From the NCBI RefSeq assembly GCF_000772045.1, contig NZ_CP009754.1:3968001-4032000 (forward strand): a stretch of DNA of 64,000 bases, in the 5' to 3' direction. The notes beneath the pieces are model-generated. The model did no database searches, had not been told where the DNA came from, and saw only the letters and a program-made list of their open reading frames with translations. Below, one piece after another: positions 52,168 to 61,495 of the stretch. Position 1 is the stretch's first letter. Each line of letters starts with the position of its first letter. Source of the DNA: Streptomyces sp. CCM_MD2014 (lineage in GTDB: Bacteria > Actinomycetota > Actinomycetes > Streptomycetales > Streptomycetaceae). The position numbers were made by a program, and so were the translations under genes.

Positions 52168-52605
52168 GGCAGCCCCGCAGGCACCGGACAGTCAGGGGCG
52201 TCTGCGGCGGCGCTACGCCCTGGGATCACCCGTCCTGCACACTCCAATTCAGCCCACGCCCCTGGCTGCTTCTTACGGCTTGGCCGCGACGGACGGCGTC
52301 GCCGCGGACGCCAGACCAGGCCCTTTCAGAGCGCCCGCGCGGACAGACCGACCTCGGCTGGGACATGGCCGGGATGCCCGCAGCGATCTGCGCCACCGGC
52401 GTGACCCTCTCCCTGACCAGTCACGAGGCGGCTCGCGGTGCCCCTCATCACTGCCAGCTCCGGGGCCCGGGAGACATCAGCACCCGGAAGTACGTCACGG
52501 CAGCGGGTCTCCACTGCCGGACCCATCCGGCCCGGCAGCAGAGGCGACCGCCACCGGGAGGCGGGTGCATCCTGGCCGAGGTAGGGCTAGAAGCTGGGCT
52601 TGTGA
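52168..52605. other. Probable decayed sequence, no intact gene
   Basis: Frames are broken and none shows a start, ribosome site and protein-like composition together. The stretch lies between the HTH gene and a serine-hydrolase fragment, so gene remnants are likely. Confidence 0.4.
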
Positions 52606-52722
52606 GTCACCGATCCGGAGCACGGTGTCGCCTTCGGGTATGCGATGAACAACATCGTCGGGGGCATCGACGATGTGCGTGCGTCCTCCCTGGTCGAGAC
52701 GGTGCGCGAGGCTCTCGCGTAG
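52606..52722 (+). pseudogene. C-terminal remnant of a serine hydrolase (beta-lactamase-like)
   Basis: 38 codons reading VTDPEHGVAFGYAMNNIV, then GGIDDVRASSLVETVREALA and a stop. The DPEHGVAFGYAMN pattern is the end of actinobacterial class C beta-lactamase-like esterases. An in-frame TGA immediately precedes it, and no catalytic SxxK or YxN part is found upstream, so only the tail survives. Confidence 0.6.
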
Positions 52723-52973
52723 CCGGTCGGCGTCCCTGGCGGTGAGACCGCGGGAGATTCTTCGGTCATCCGCTTGGCCACCCGGGGCGATGGACGCCAG
52801 GCACCGCCCTTCGACCCGACCTGCGTCAGCCGGGCATCGCCGTTGCGCGCCCGTCTGCCGCCGGCGGGACCCTCCGAGATCCTCGGCCCCGGAGCAAGCA
52901 CACCGCTCTGTCAGTATCCGCCGCTACTGTCGTGATGACGCATAGGGGAGCGAGTCCAGGGAGAGGGCCGGCT

Positions 52974-54281
52974 GTGGGTGGGAAGCTGCGGGTGGGACAG
53001 GTCTACCGTTACGCGAGCGGCAAGGACCCGAAGCCGGAGTCGCTCGACGGCTTCCCGAACTTCCACCACGTGACGCACTCGTCGGGCCACAAACGGGCTC
53101 TTCTGGAAGCCGGCATCAACGGGATGGCCAAGGTCTCCACCCCCGACGGCATACGCCGCCCGGCGATCCTCATCCGCTCCAGTCCCTGGAAGGCCGGCAC
53201 CGAGCAGACGCCTTGGCACGACGTCTTCGACATGGACAACGGCCACGTCCGCTATTTCGGCGATCACAAGGCCGGTTCGAGCGTTCCGCCCGGCACGACC
53301 ACCGGCAACGCCGCCCTACTCGACGCCTTCACCGACCACCAGGGGCGTACCGCCGATGAACGAGCCGCCGCCACCCCTCTGCTGCTGTTCCGCGCAGTGC
53401 CCCGGAACGGCAAGCCAAAGGGCCATGTGGCGTTCTGTGGGCTCGGCGTCATCGAGCGGACCGAACGGTTGGTGCAATGGGGAGGCCGCGAGCACACCCC
53501 GTTCGTGAACTACGTCTACGACATCGCCCTCATCGACCTGACCTCCGAGGACGACACGGTCGACTGGGAATGGATCGGGGCCCGCAGGGACAAGGGCGTG
53601 TCCCACGCTCAAGCACTCGACCTCGCGCCACGGGCATGGCGGGAGTGGGTCAAGCACGGTTCCTCGGCCCTCCCGGGACTGCGTCGCCGGGTCGCCCGGG
53701 CTCAGGTGGCCAAGGTGCGTGATCAGCGCCCGAAGCCAGGCAGTGGTGAAGCGGCGGACCTGGAAACGATCTACAAGTACTTCGACGGCCGCAAGCACGA
53801 CTTCGAGGCTCTGGCCGCCGCGGTGGCGGCTCGTGTACTGCGTGGGGCGGGTCACGGGTACGTGGAAGGCTGGCTCACACGTCGGTCGGGTGACGGCGGA
53901 GCCGATTTCGTCGGACGTCTCGACCTCGGCGGCGGAAGCGGCCTGGCGGGCACGAGCCTCGTCGTGCTCGGGCAGGCGAAGTGCGTCAAACCCGACACAC
54001 TCATCACGGCGGAGCAGATCGCCCGGGTGGTAGCCCGGCTCCGACGCGGGTGGATCGGGGTCTACGTCACCACCGGCGCCTACTCCGAGTCGGCACAGAC
54101 CGAGATGGTGGAGGATCAGTATCCGATCCTCCTCCTCAACGGCACGAGCCTGGTCGCGGAACTGCGGAGCATGGCCAGGGACGACCACGGCGGCGACCTG
54201 GCGGCGTGCATCGAGCACGTCCTCGCCGGACGGGAGGTCGCGATCACAAACCGACGCCCCGAGGAAATCCTGCTGCAGTAG
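52974..54281 (+). CDS. AspBHI/MspJI-like modification-dependent restriction endonuclease
   Basis: 435 aa from a GTG with AGGGAGAGG 8 nt upstream; ATG at 52935 is an alternative, and a TACTGT -10-like box ends at 52930, which favours the GTG. The N-terminal ~150 residues (LRVGQVYRYASGKDPKPES, GGREHTPFVNYVYD later) resemble the AspBHI SRA-like reader domain. The C-terminal Mrr-type nuclease has Asp311 in GADFVGRLDL and Gln334-Ala-Lys336 in LGQAKC, spacing close to MspJI's D-Q-x-K. It should cut DNA containing 5-methyl- or hydroxymethylcytosine near the site. Convergent with the Z1 operon, 81 bp apart. Confidence 0.75.
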   Translation: MGGKLRVGQVYRYASGKDPKPESLDGFPNFHHVTHSSGHKRALLEAGINGMAKVSTPDGIRRPAILIRSSPWKAGTEQTPWHDVFDMDNGHVRYFGDHKAGSSVPPGTTTGNAALLDAFTDHQGRTADERAAATPLLLFRAVPRNGKPKGHVAFCGLGVIERTERLVQWGGREHTPFVNYVYDIALIDLTSEDDTVDWEWIGARRDKGVSHAQALDLAPRAWREWVKHGSSALPGLRRRVARAQVAKVRDQRPKPGSGEAADLETIYKYFDGRKHDFEALAAAVAARVLRGAGHGYVEGWLTRRSGDGGADFVGRLDLGGGSGLAGTSLVVLGQAKCVKPDTLITAEQIARVVARLRRGWIGVYVTTGAYSESAQTEMVEDQYPILLLNGTSLVAELRSMARDDHGGDLAACIEHVLAGREVAITNRRPEEILLQ

Positions 54282-54362
54282 CCGGCCACCGGCCGTCCTT
54301 ACGCACGGTGAAACCCGGCAGCTCTTCTTCCAGGGTGAACGCGCCTGACGGCACTCGGGGAT

Positions 54363-55124
54363 TCACCCTCCGGCCACCACGGACAGCGACTCCCGGAACA
54401 CGCCTTCCAGCTCCTCGTCGAGTACTTCCGCCGGCAGCGAGTCGAAGGAGATGAAGGCGTTGAGCCTGAGCACACGCATGAGGAAATCGCGGAGTACCCG
54501 CCTCTCCACGTTGGGCGGAACGTCGAGCGTTTGCCACACCCTGACGATCGCCCGCACCAGATGCGGGCTCCCGCCGATCGAGGTGCGTCGGGCGTAGATC
54601 TGGTCGAAGTCCGACTCGTTGAGCACGGACAACGAGGCGTAGAGGTCCTCCCTCCCTCCGTCCTCGTCGTACAGAAGGTGTGCTCGCCACCACAGCCGGC
54701 CGAAGACGTGGCGTGTGACGTCGGTCCCCAGCACCCGGTCGCGATGCAGGTCCGCGAATCTCCACGCGGACACGTCCGGCAGGACGACGAGGGAGAGGAA
54801 GGCCCAGAGGTCACCCGCGACCGCCTCCGCCGGAACGATGCCCGAGTCTCGATGGAGGACCGTCGCCACGTCGATGTCGAAACCCGCCGCCTGCCTCCTG
54901 CCGGGTTTGGCGGGATAGCCGCGTTCGGTGGCGCACGCGAGCACCGCCTCGCGTAGGGAGCCGAGGTTTCGCTCGGGAAGACGGGACCCGCCGGTGGCCG
55001 CGTAGAACATGGCCGGGTGGGAGAGAGCCGAACGATCACGCAGATACTCGACGGAACGGTGTAGGCACTCCTCCCGGAGGTTGGCCGCGGCCGCGGGCAG
55101 AAGCCGCGGATACAGGTGGACCAT
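54363..55124 (-). CDS. Unknown helical protein, last gene of the Z1 operon
   Basis: 253 aa. The ATG at 55124 shares one base with the upstream stop (TGATG), so it is translated with that gene. Starts VHLYPRLLPAAAANLREEC; contains HPAMFYAATGG, DLWAFLSLVVLPDVSAWRF, HVFGRLWWRAHLLYDEDGG and SIGGSPHLVRAIVRVWQTLD. It looks all-helical, soluble, with conserved aromatic and His residues. I do not recognise it with certainty; DUF6339 is a possible family from memory. Its place in the operon suggests a structural or regulatory subunit of the defence complex. Confidence 0.75.
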   Translation of the reverse strand: MVHLYPRLLPAAAANLREECLHRSVEYLRDRSALSHPAMFYAATGGSRLPERNLGSLREAVLACATERGYPAKPGRRQAAGFDIDVATVLHRDSGIVPAEAVAGDLWAFLSLVVLPDVSAWRFADLHRDRVLGTDVTRHVFGRLWWRAHLLYDEDGGREDLYASLSVLNESDFDQIYARRTSIGGSPHLVRAIVRVWQTLDVPPNVERRVLRDFLMRVLRLNAFISFDSLPAEVLDEELEGVFRESLSVVAGG

Positions 55125-56026
55125 CACGTTTCCTTGGAGAAGAGGCCGACGGCGTGCTGGATCTTCGCCGAGAAGAGCGCCGGATCCGTGCGACGTGTCA
55201 TGCGCAGGGAGGTGAGGGATGTACCGGGGAGGAAGGTACGCAGAAGGCCGAGCAGTGTGTGACCGAGCGTGTCCGGCTCGAACCGGGACGAGTCCGTCAG
55301 CTCTTCGTCGGACACGGCCCGCTCGATCATCAGGCGGACGACGTCCTGTCGGACGGCGGACTGGATGAGCCGTTCCGCGTATGACGCCTTCTCCGCGCGG
55401 CGAAGCGCGTTGAGCACGACCGGCGTGCCGCTGTTCACGAGCAGCACGACGGCGCCCATCGTCGCCGCCTCCAGGTTCGGACCGACGTCGAGGTACCAGG
55501 GAGCGTTCTCCGGGTAGCCGGCACTCTTGAAGTCGACCACGGCCATGGGGAACTGCGACGCGTCGCCCTGCAGCCGCACCCCGGCCCGGTGCTGCCAGAG
55601 CACGGACCCCGCGCGTCGGGGGCCGGTCGGATCCGGATTGTCCAGGGCCTTCGCGAGAACCAGTTGGGTGTCGAGGGACAATCGGCCGCCGCTGTCGCGT
55701 CCGATCACGGTGAACGAGAGCTGTGCCGATCGGATGCCCCCACCGTGCAGTGTGATTCGGTGGGCCAGTCGCCGGAGGCCGCTGCCGGTGGAACTCCAGA
55801 TCGCGGAGAGGGCGAGCTCGGCCTCGTATGGGAGTCCGGCCGAAGCCCTGACTGCGTCGAGGTCGACCTCGACCACCGTTTCGAGGGACAGGTCTCTCTG
55901 GAAGTCCCAGTCGGGTATGAAGGAGGGCAGCGGAACGGCTTCCCCGTCCTCGGACTTGAGGGACCACTCGGACATCGTCACCGACCCGGCGGCCGCGCTG
56001 CGATAGGGGTAGGCGCGACGATTCAC
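55124..56026 (-). CDS. Unknown protein, fourth gene of the Z1 operon
   Basis: 300 aa from a GTG overlapping the GHKL gene stop (GTGA). The N-terminal half is beta-rich (EWSLKSEDGEAVPLP, SLETVVEVDLDAVRAS, AHRITLHGGGIRSAQLSFTVIGRDSGGRL by strands); the C-terminal half is helical (AERLIQSAVRQDVVRLMIERAV, LGHTLLGLLRTFLPG). No nuclease or nucleotide-binding motif. The beta half with AELALSAIWSSTGSG might bind a partner or DNA. Not a recognised family; likely a dedicated subunit bridging the ATPase and the last gene product. Confidence 0.75.
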   Translation of the reverse strand: MNRRAYPYRSAAAGSVTMSEWSLKSEDGEAVPLPSFIPDWDFQRDLSLETVVEVDLDAVRASAGLPYEAELALSAIWSSTGSGLRRLAHRITLHGGGIRSAQLSFTVIGRDSGGRLSLDTQLVLAKALDNPDPTGPRRAGSVLWQHRAGVRLQGDASQFPMAVVDFKSAGYPENAPWYLDVGPNLEAATMGAVVLLVNSGTPVVLNALRRAEKASYAERLIQSAVRQDVVRLMIERAVSDEELTDSSRFEPDTLGHTLLGLLRTFLPGTSLTSLRMTRRTDPALFSAKIQHAVGLFSKET

Positions 56027-57903
56027 CGATCGTCACCCCCTGCCTCGGCCACGACCGTCACCTCGGTCATGGTGTCGGGGGCCGGCCGGACGACCAGCGA
56101 CCAGACCGTGCCGTCACCGCCGACCGTGTGCAACGAAGACCCGTCAGTCACGGGTCCGCTCCCCGCACGCCATCCCAGCACCGTGGGGATCGACGCTCCG
56201 ATGGGCGGCTCCGTCTCGACACCGCGTCCGTCGCCCAACGCGACGGCGGGGCGACCGTGGACGACGTAGGAGCCCGCGTCGGGCAGGGTGAATCGCTGGA
56301 CGATGACGGCTTCACCGTCCACGACATCGTGTTCGGGGGCTCCGTCGTACAGAACGCGCCTGCGACCGGGAGGGACGCCGGATCCTCCTCTGGGGCCGGG
56401 GCTCCCGCCGGCTCCGGCCGGCCCTCCGGAGCCCCGTCCGGTGCCCGAGGAACCTCCCGGGGGCGTCGTATCCGCGGCGAATACCGCCTCCGCCCCCTCC
56501 CCCGCCGTACCCGCCATGAGTCCAGCCATGAGTCGGCTCATCCCCGCGAGGGAGACACCTTCGCCCGCCTCGTTCGCCACCCGGGCCGGCCCGGAAGCCT
56601 CCTTCATCGCGTCGTTGATCTTCCGGAGGGCGTGCTTGGCCAGGCGCTGGTCGTCGCCACTGAGCTTGTCCACCAACCAGGCGTCGTGCGATGCGGGCTC
56701 AGCCGCCGCGAAGACCCGGTCCACTGCGGCGTCGGCACGGAAGACCGCGGCGTAACCTCCGCTCTCCTCGAAGAACGGGGGACCTTCGAGGTACTTCACC
56801 ACCAGGTCGACCGGCCGCATGAGACACGTGTGGTGAAGCCGGTCCCCGATACCCGCCTCCTGCGCCACCCGAGGGGGCCTTCCCTGCGGGGAGATGAACT
56901 TCCGCATACCGAGTCGGCCGAGGACGCGCCCCATGGACTTGTGCTCGACGAGACGGGTCATGTCGTCGTAGGCCCAGACGAACGGTCGCAGGTGGGGCAC
57001 CTCCGACGGCCTGGGAACGGGGACGGCCAGGCCCTCGTGGTGGGCGGAGAAGCGCATGGGGGCGTCTCCTCCCTCCGGGAGCATCTTCGGCCAAAGGTTC
57101 CAGACCATCGCGTCGACGATCCACCTCATGGCCTCGGCGTCGTCGCGTTCGCCGAAGACCGGGTCGAGAATCGCGACGGAAGTCCCGGTGTCGCCGTCGG
57201 GGAGGGAATTCAGGCCGAGACTTCCGGCGACCTCGTCCGCTTCATCCCCGACCAGCGGCTCGACGTAACCGCGGCGGACCCTTCCCCAGAAGTGGCGGCC
57301 GGTGAACGTCTTCGCACCGTCGTCACCTTCCACGGTGTAGCTCTCGTGGACCGCCCACCCGATGAGTCGGGTCTCCAATCGGTCGTCCACCCGACAGCGC
57401 GTGTGCACGATCACCGTGTGCGATGCGGAGAGGAGGTGGAAAACCGCCTTCCCGAAACCGTAGGTGCCGCCACGGCCGGTGACCTTGCTGGAGCTGCCGG
57501 TCTTGCGGACGAACGACGCGAAGTCCGACTGCCCGGGAACCGCGACGTCGGCGCGGGTGGGTCCGCCCAGCCCCCTCGTCCCCGTGTCGGTCACGGTCAG
57601 GATGCGCGGGGCGGGACGTGCCAGCGAGGCCCGGAGCTTGAGGTGTCGAAGCTGAGGCGCGCCCGCGGCCAGGAGTTCGCGCCACACCGGAGCCTCACTG
57701 GGCCCGAGGGTGCGCAGTTCCACTCGGTAGTTCACCGGACCATTCCCGGTTCGTGCGTCCCAGCTGTTCTGAGCCGACTCCCTCACCAGAAGTGTCAGCG
57801 GGTCGAGCTCGGTGCCGTCGAGGTTCTTCAAGGCACCTTCGGCCGTCCCTCCGCCGCCGGGGGCGTAGGGCTCGGACGACCAACGCGGGGATTCCGCGCT
57901 CAT
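56023..57903 (-). CDS. GHKL ATPase, MutL/MORC-like (MzaA type)
   Basis: 626 aa. N-terminal GHKL domain: N-box LLVRESAQNSWDAR near residue 40 (Glu base, Asn for Mg), G1 DTGTRGLGG near 104, G2 GGTYGFGKAVFHLL near 146. A transducer-like middle follows (MRFSAHHEGLAVPVPRP), then a Gly/Pro linker (~470-500) and a beta-rich C-terminal domain (TLPDAGSYVVHGRPAVAL). Iyer, Abhiman and Aravind (2008) linked such MORC-type ATPases to Z1 helicases and methyltransferases. ATP-driven dimer clamp is the expected mode. ATG overlaps the DUF4420 stop (ATGA). Confidence 0.85.
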   Translation of the reverse strand: MSAESPRWSSEPYAPGGGGTAEGALKNLDGTELDPLTLLVRESAQNSWDARTGNGPVNYRVELRTLGPSEAPVWRELLAAGAPQLRHLKLRASLARPAPRILTVTDTGTRGLGGPTRADVAVPGQSDFASFVRKTGSSSKVTGRGGTYGFGKAVFHLLSASHTVIVHTRCRVDDRLETRLIGWAVHESYTVEGDDGAKTFTGRHFWGRVRRGYVEPLVGDEADEVAGSLGLNSLPDGDTGTSVAILDPVFGERDDAEAMRWIVDAMVWNLWPKMLPEGGDAPMRFSAHHEGLAVPVPRPSEVPHLRPFVWAYDDMTRLVEHKSMGRVLGRLGMRKFISPQGRPPRVAQEAGIGDRLHHTCLMRPVDLVVKYLEGPPFFEESGGYAAVFRADAAVDRVFAAAEPASHDAWLVDKLSGDDQRLAKHALRKINDAMKEASGPARVANEAGEGVSLAGMSRLMAGLMAGTAGEGAEAVFAADTTPPGGSSGTGRGSGGPAGAGGSPGPRGGSGVPPGRRRVLYDGAPEHDVVDGEAVIVQRFTLPDAGSYVVHGRPAVALGDGRGVETEPPIGASIPTVLGWRAGSGPVTDGSSLHTVGGDGTVWSLVVRPAPDTMTEVTVVAEAGGDDR

Positions 57904-58916
57904 GGCGTCCACCCCAGCTCGTCCAGGAAGGCATCCACGGACGCGTCGTCCAGCACCGGCGAGTGGACACCGGCCAGGTCGACGGTGTAGCGAACGTCCA
58001 GGAGTGCGTCGGGTACCGGCTCCGTCAGCGAAGCGGCCGTGAGGCGGGGGAAAGCCCCGTCGACCTCGTACCAACGTTCTTCAAGCGGTGACACGCGCAG
58101 TGCGCCTTCGTCGTCCGTCTGTCCGTGCCGATAGCCGACACGTGCCAGTCGAAGCCACAGCTCCGACTCGTCGTCGCACATCCGGGCCGCCTCCGCGGCG
58201 AGCTCACCGACGGTCCGCCCCCGCGGGCTCTTTTCGAACCGCTGCCAGGCCAGCATCAGACGACCGTCCTGCGGTGCCTCCAGCTGGTCGAGTCCGTGGA
58301 CGTCGAAAGTCCTACGCTCCGAGGTCGTGTGCGTGCTCTTCGCCTCCACGGCGCGGAGGCCGTCGGAGAAGTCGTGCCGTCCTCCCTCGGGGCCGGTCCA
58401 CCACCTCACGGCGCCCGGGTCCTTGACGAGCAGGCGGAGGAGGACCGACAACTCGCCGATGAGGCCGATCTCCTGCGTCTCGGTGAGCGTGCGGGGTATG
58501 CCGCTGAAGAGCTGACGCCAGCGGTTCACCACCGCCAGCGTAGTGCGGTAGGGCTGCCGCCCGTCCGCCTCCAGTGCCACGAGGACGTCGGCGCACAGCC
58601 CCGTGAAGACGTCGTCGAGATCCCTACGGGTGCAGACGATGTCCGCGAAACGTCCGTAGGTCTCGTCGTCCTGCAACGCCCGCTCCATGACGCGGAGTGT
58701 TCCGCCGATCCGCCCGGTGGGGACACGTCGACGTCCCCGGAGGGGGATCAGCAAGTGACGCAACGAGTCACCGTCGGTAGCCGCAGCGACCGCCCCGTGC
58801 TCGGTGACGACGGGGAGCGGAGAGGTCCTGAGAGCAGCTCCTGGGCCGAGTGGGGCGAGATCCAACTCGGCCCAGTGCCGGTCGAGCACACGCCGCAGAT
58901 CGGCGCCCCCGCTCAA
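57900..58916 (-). CDS. DUF4420 PD-(D/E)XK family protein (MzaC type)
   Basis: 338 aa. The start is TTG, overlapping the Z1 stop (TTGA), with GGAGG 7 nt upstream. The nuclease core: TQEIGLIGELSVLLRLL (first helix Glu), GRHDFSDGLRAVEAKST with Asp and Glu-Ala-Lys of the PD-(D/E)XK motif near residues 180-190. An EVKxT-type motif is intact, so nuclease activity is possible. In Z1/MutL systems this family is the constant third component. Probably the effector that cleaves DNA or supports its recognition. Confidence 0.85.
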   Translation of the reverse strand: MSGGADLRRVLDRHWAELDLAPLGPGAALRTSPLPVVTEHGAVAAATDGDSLRHLLIPLRGRRRVPTGRIGGTLRVMERALQDDETYGRFADIVCTRRDLDDVFTGLCADVLVALEADGRQPYRTTLAVVNRWRQLFSGIPRTLTETQEIGLIGELSVLLRLLVKDPGAVRWWTGPEGGRHDFSDGLRAVEAKSTHTTSERRTFDVHGLDQLEAPQDGRLMLAWQRFEKSPRGRTVGELAAEAARMCDDESELWLRLARVGYRHGQTDDEGALRVSPLEERWYEVDGAFPRLTAASLTEPVPDALLDVRYTVDLAGVHSPVLDDASVDAFLDELGWTP

Positions 58917-61495
58917 CTGTCGTCCTCCTCGAAGAGCAACGACAGGTCTTCCTCCTCGTCGTCCTGTACGCGGGACAGGTCGGCGCTGTAGTACTCCACC
59001 TCACTGTCCTCACCCCGAGGCATCGGAAAGACCAGACCGACGCCGATCACGTGGTCGACGGCATCGAGCGGGGCACGCCTCTCGCGGTTCGTCGGTGACG
59101 GCGATAGAGCGTCGATCGGGTACAGGGTCAGCAACGCGGTGTCGGGCGCCTGCTCGCGCCTGGCGTTCTTCAGCGCCGCCTCGTTGATCTCCGTCAGCGC
59201 ACCGAGGTCGAGATCGACGCCGGCATCGCGACGGCTCATCAGGGTCTTGATGTCGGCGGCGTCGCCTCCGCTTTCGCCGAGCTTCGCTCGGATGACGCGG
59301 TCCACGGCGAGCCCGGGACCGAACTCGTACCGCTTTTCCGGATCACCGCTGAGCGGATTGCCGATGATCGCCACGTTCCAGCGCTTCAGCGAACCGCCGC
59401 CCCCGGACCGCACCCGACGCTCTACGTAACTGCGCAACAGACCCGCGTCGCACTCCAACGACTTGCCGTGGAAGCGGTATTCGTCGAGGAAGTCCAGGAT
59501 GATGTCGTAGGGCACACCTCGGAGGATGTGCCTGCCCTGCATTCCGTCGTCCTGGTGTCGGGCTCCCGCCAATCGCAGGGAGCGGTCGACGAGGTCGTGG
59601 GCGGCCTGCCGGTTGGCCCGCAACCACTCGGCGTCCCGCGTACGGAAGTAGCGGGTCTGCACACGCTGCCCTCCGTACGCCGCACTCGCCTTCACCGCGT
59701 CCCGCATCTTGCCCGCCGCCGTGATACGGAGTGACGGGTGGGTCCGCATGCGGACGGCGAAGGTCCTGGGCGTCTTGTCCTCGACCATGTACACATCGAT
59801 GTCCCGACGCATCTCCGACTCGACGGTGGCGATGTGCCTGAACCAGTCGCGCATCCCGTCCGTCATCCAGATGCGCGGCAGGTCTGCGTACCCTTCGCGG
59901 AAGCCGAACCAGCGGCCCATCTGCAGCAAAGAGTCGTACGTCGTGGCGTTTCGCACGAAGTAACTGACGGCGAGCCCTTCCAGGGTCAAGCCACGCGACA
60001 GAGTGTTGCCGCCCACGGCGATGGCGACGACCGGGCCGGCCTCGTAGTCCAATCGCTTCACGCTCTTCGAGTTGTCCAAGACGATGCGACAGTCGTCCAC
60101 CACACCGGCCAGCAACGGAAGGAGAGCGTCGAAGGGAACGGGCGTCTCCCCGAGGTCCGGCTCGTTACCGGGGACACGGGCTATCTCGGCCTCCCAGAGC
60201 CGCCTCAGCTCCTCGATCAGTTCCCCGTCCGCGGCATCGAGCCACCCCGCCGTCCGCTTGCGAAACGCCTCCAAGGGCCCTTCGAAGCTCTCGTGGACGA
60301 CGGTGCTGACACTCGTGTGGATGAGCATCGTGGAGTGGGGAACCCCCGTACCACGCACCCGTCGGGCGGCCGTGACGAGCCAGAAGTACAGGACTGCCGT
60401 CCTCAAGGCACCGCTGATCTCGGGTACGAACCCCTCGATCTCGTCTCGTCCCGGTCGAACGAGGGGCACCTCCTCGTCGGGGACCGTGCGGATCATGTCG
60501 TATCCGTCCGGTACCTCCAGGGGGTCCTCGCCGTCCAAAGCGTCCCGGCCGAACAGAACCTCGGTGCCGAAGTGTCCGCGTGGCTTCGGCAGATTGACGA
60601 CGAAGTCCTCCGGATAGAGGTCCTTGGCGGCGGGGTCGATCAGCAGGTTGGCGAAGGGCGTGGCGGTGTAACCGACGTATCCCCCGCGGGGGAACAGATC
60701 GATGATCTCCCGGATCAGCGGATTGGTGCTACGTGACGCGACACTCGCCTGGTCGGCCTCATCGTCGATGATCAGTGTCGGGCAGTTGCGCAGGTAGTCG
60801 GGCGCCTTTTCCAACCACGCCTTGAGCTTCCGCAGCCTGGGCACGTTCTTCTTGATCACGCAAAGGACGTGCTGCTGACTCCTGTCGCCGAAGAAGGCCG
60901 CCGGGTTGCCTGCGGGAGGCTCGAAGTCCCCGACGCGACCGGTGAGCGGGTGCCACTGGTCTATCACCGGCTCCACGAGCTGCCGCTCGAGTCGGAGCTG
61001 GGTCTGCAGTCGCAGCCCGTTGTGGACGCCGGCGAGGACGATGAAGAACTTGTATCCGGCGTCGGCCGCCTTCGCGATGAGCGCGGTGAAGTTGCTGGTC
61101 TTACCCGACTGCACGTAGCCGACGACCAGCCCTCTGGTAGAGAAGGCGCTCTCTAGGGGGTGGTCGAGCATAGAAACGACCTTGGTCGAAGCGGAGTCGA
61201 GGCCGCGTAGGCTGTCCTCGTCCCACGACTGTTTCGCCAGCAGGTTCCTGAGAGCGGGCCAGCACCTGTCGTCGTCCTGGGGGCCGACGTACCAAGTCTC
61301 GCGGTTGTTCCGGACGACGGAACCGGGCTCCCGCTTCTCGCGGACGGCGATGGTCTCCTGCTGATGACGCTCCGCAATGCGCTTGGCGAGCTCGTCGGAC
61401 ATACCGAAGAGCTTGATCGTCGCCAACGCCTGTTCGGGCGTGTGCGTTTTGATCAGGCGCTTGAACGCCTCGTACTGATCCTCGAACTCCTGCAA
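58913..61495 (-). CDS. Z1-domain superfamily II helicase/ATPase (MzaB type)
   Basis: 860 aa from TTG (QEFEDQYEAFK), ATG at 61402 as alternative. Walker A GYVQSGKTSNFTALIAKA near residue 130, Walker B LIIDDEADQAS near 243, motif III-like GYTATPFANL, then the Z1 signature: VAIAVGGNTLSRGLTLEGL and DSLLQMGRWFGFREGYADL (motif VI Arg) near 500-530. The C-terminal part ends in an acidic run (DEEEDLSLLFEEDDS). Z1 is an SF2 family found with MORC-like ATPases and DUF4420 in defence loci. First gene of the five-gene overlapping set. Confidence 0.9.
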   Translation of the reverse strand: MQEFEDQYEAFKRLIKTHTPEQALATIKLFGMSDELAKRIAERHQQETIAVREKREPGSVVRNNRETWYVGPQDDDRCWPALRNLLAKQSWDEDSLRGLDSASTKVVSMLDHPLESAFSTRGLVVGYVQSGKTSNFTALIAKAADAGYKFFIVLAGVHNGLRLQTQLRLERQLVEPVIDQWHPLTGRVGDFEPPAGNPAAFFGDRSQQHVLCVIKKNVPRLRKLKAWLEKAPDYLRNCPTLIIDDEADQASVASRSTNPLIREIIDLFPRGGYVGYTATPFANLLIDPAAKDLYPEDFVVNLPKPRGHFGTEVLFGRDALDGEDPLEVPDGYDMIRTVPDEEVPLVRPGRDEIEGFVPEISGALRTAVLYFWLVTAARRVRGTGVPHSTMLIHTSVSTVVHESFEGPLEAFRKRTAGWLDAADGELIEELRRLWEAEIARVPGNEPDLGETPVPFDALLPLLAGVVDDCRIVLDNSKSVKRLDYEAGPVVAIAVGGNTLSRGLTLEGLAVSYFVRNATTYDSLLQMGRWFGFREGYADLPRIWMTDGMRDWFRHIATVESEMRRDIDVYMVEDKTPRTFAVRMRTHPSLRITAAGKMRDAVKASAAYGGQRVQTRYFRTRDAEWLRANRQAAHDLVDRSLRLAGARHQDDGMQGRHILRGVPYDIILDFLDEYRFHGKSLECDAGLLRSYVERRVRSGGGGSLKRWNVAIIGNPLSGDPEKRYEFGPGLAVDRVIRAKLGESGGDAADIKTLMSRRDAGVDLDLGALTEINEAALKNARREQAPDTALLTLYPIDALSPSPTNRERRAPLDAVDHVIGVGLVFPMPRGEDSEVEYYSADLSRVQDDEEEDLSLLFEEDDS

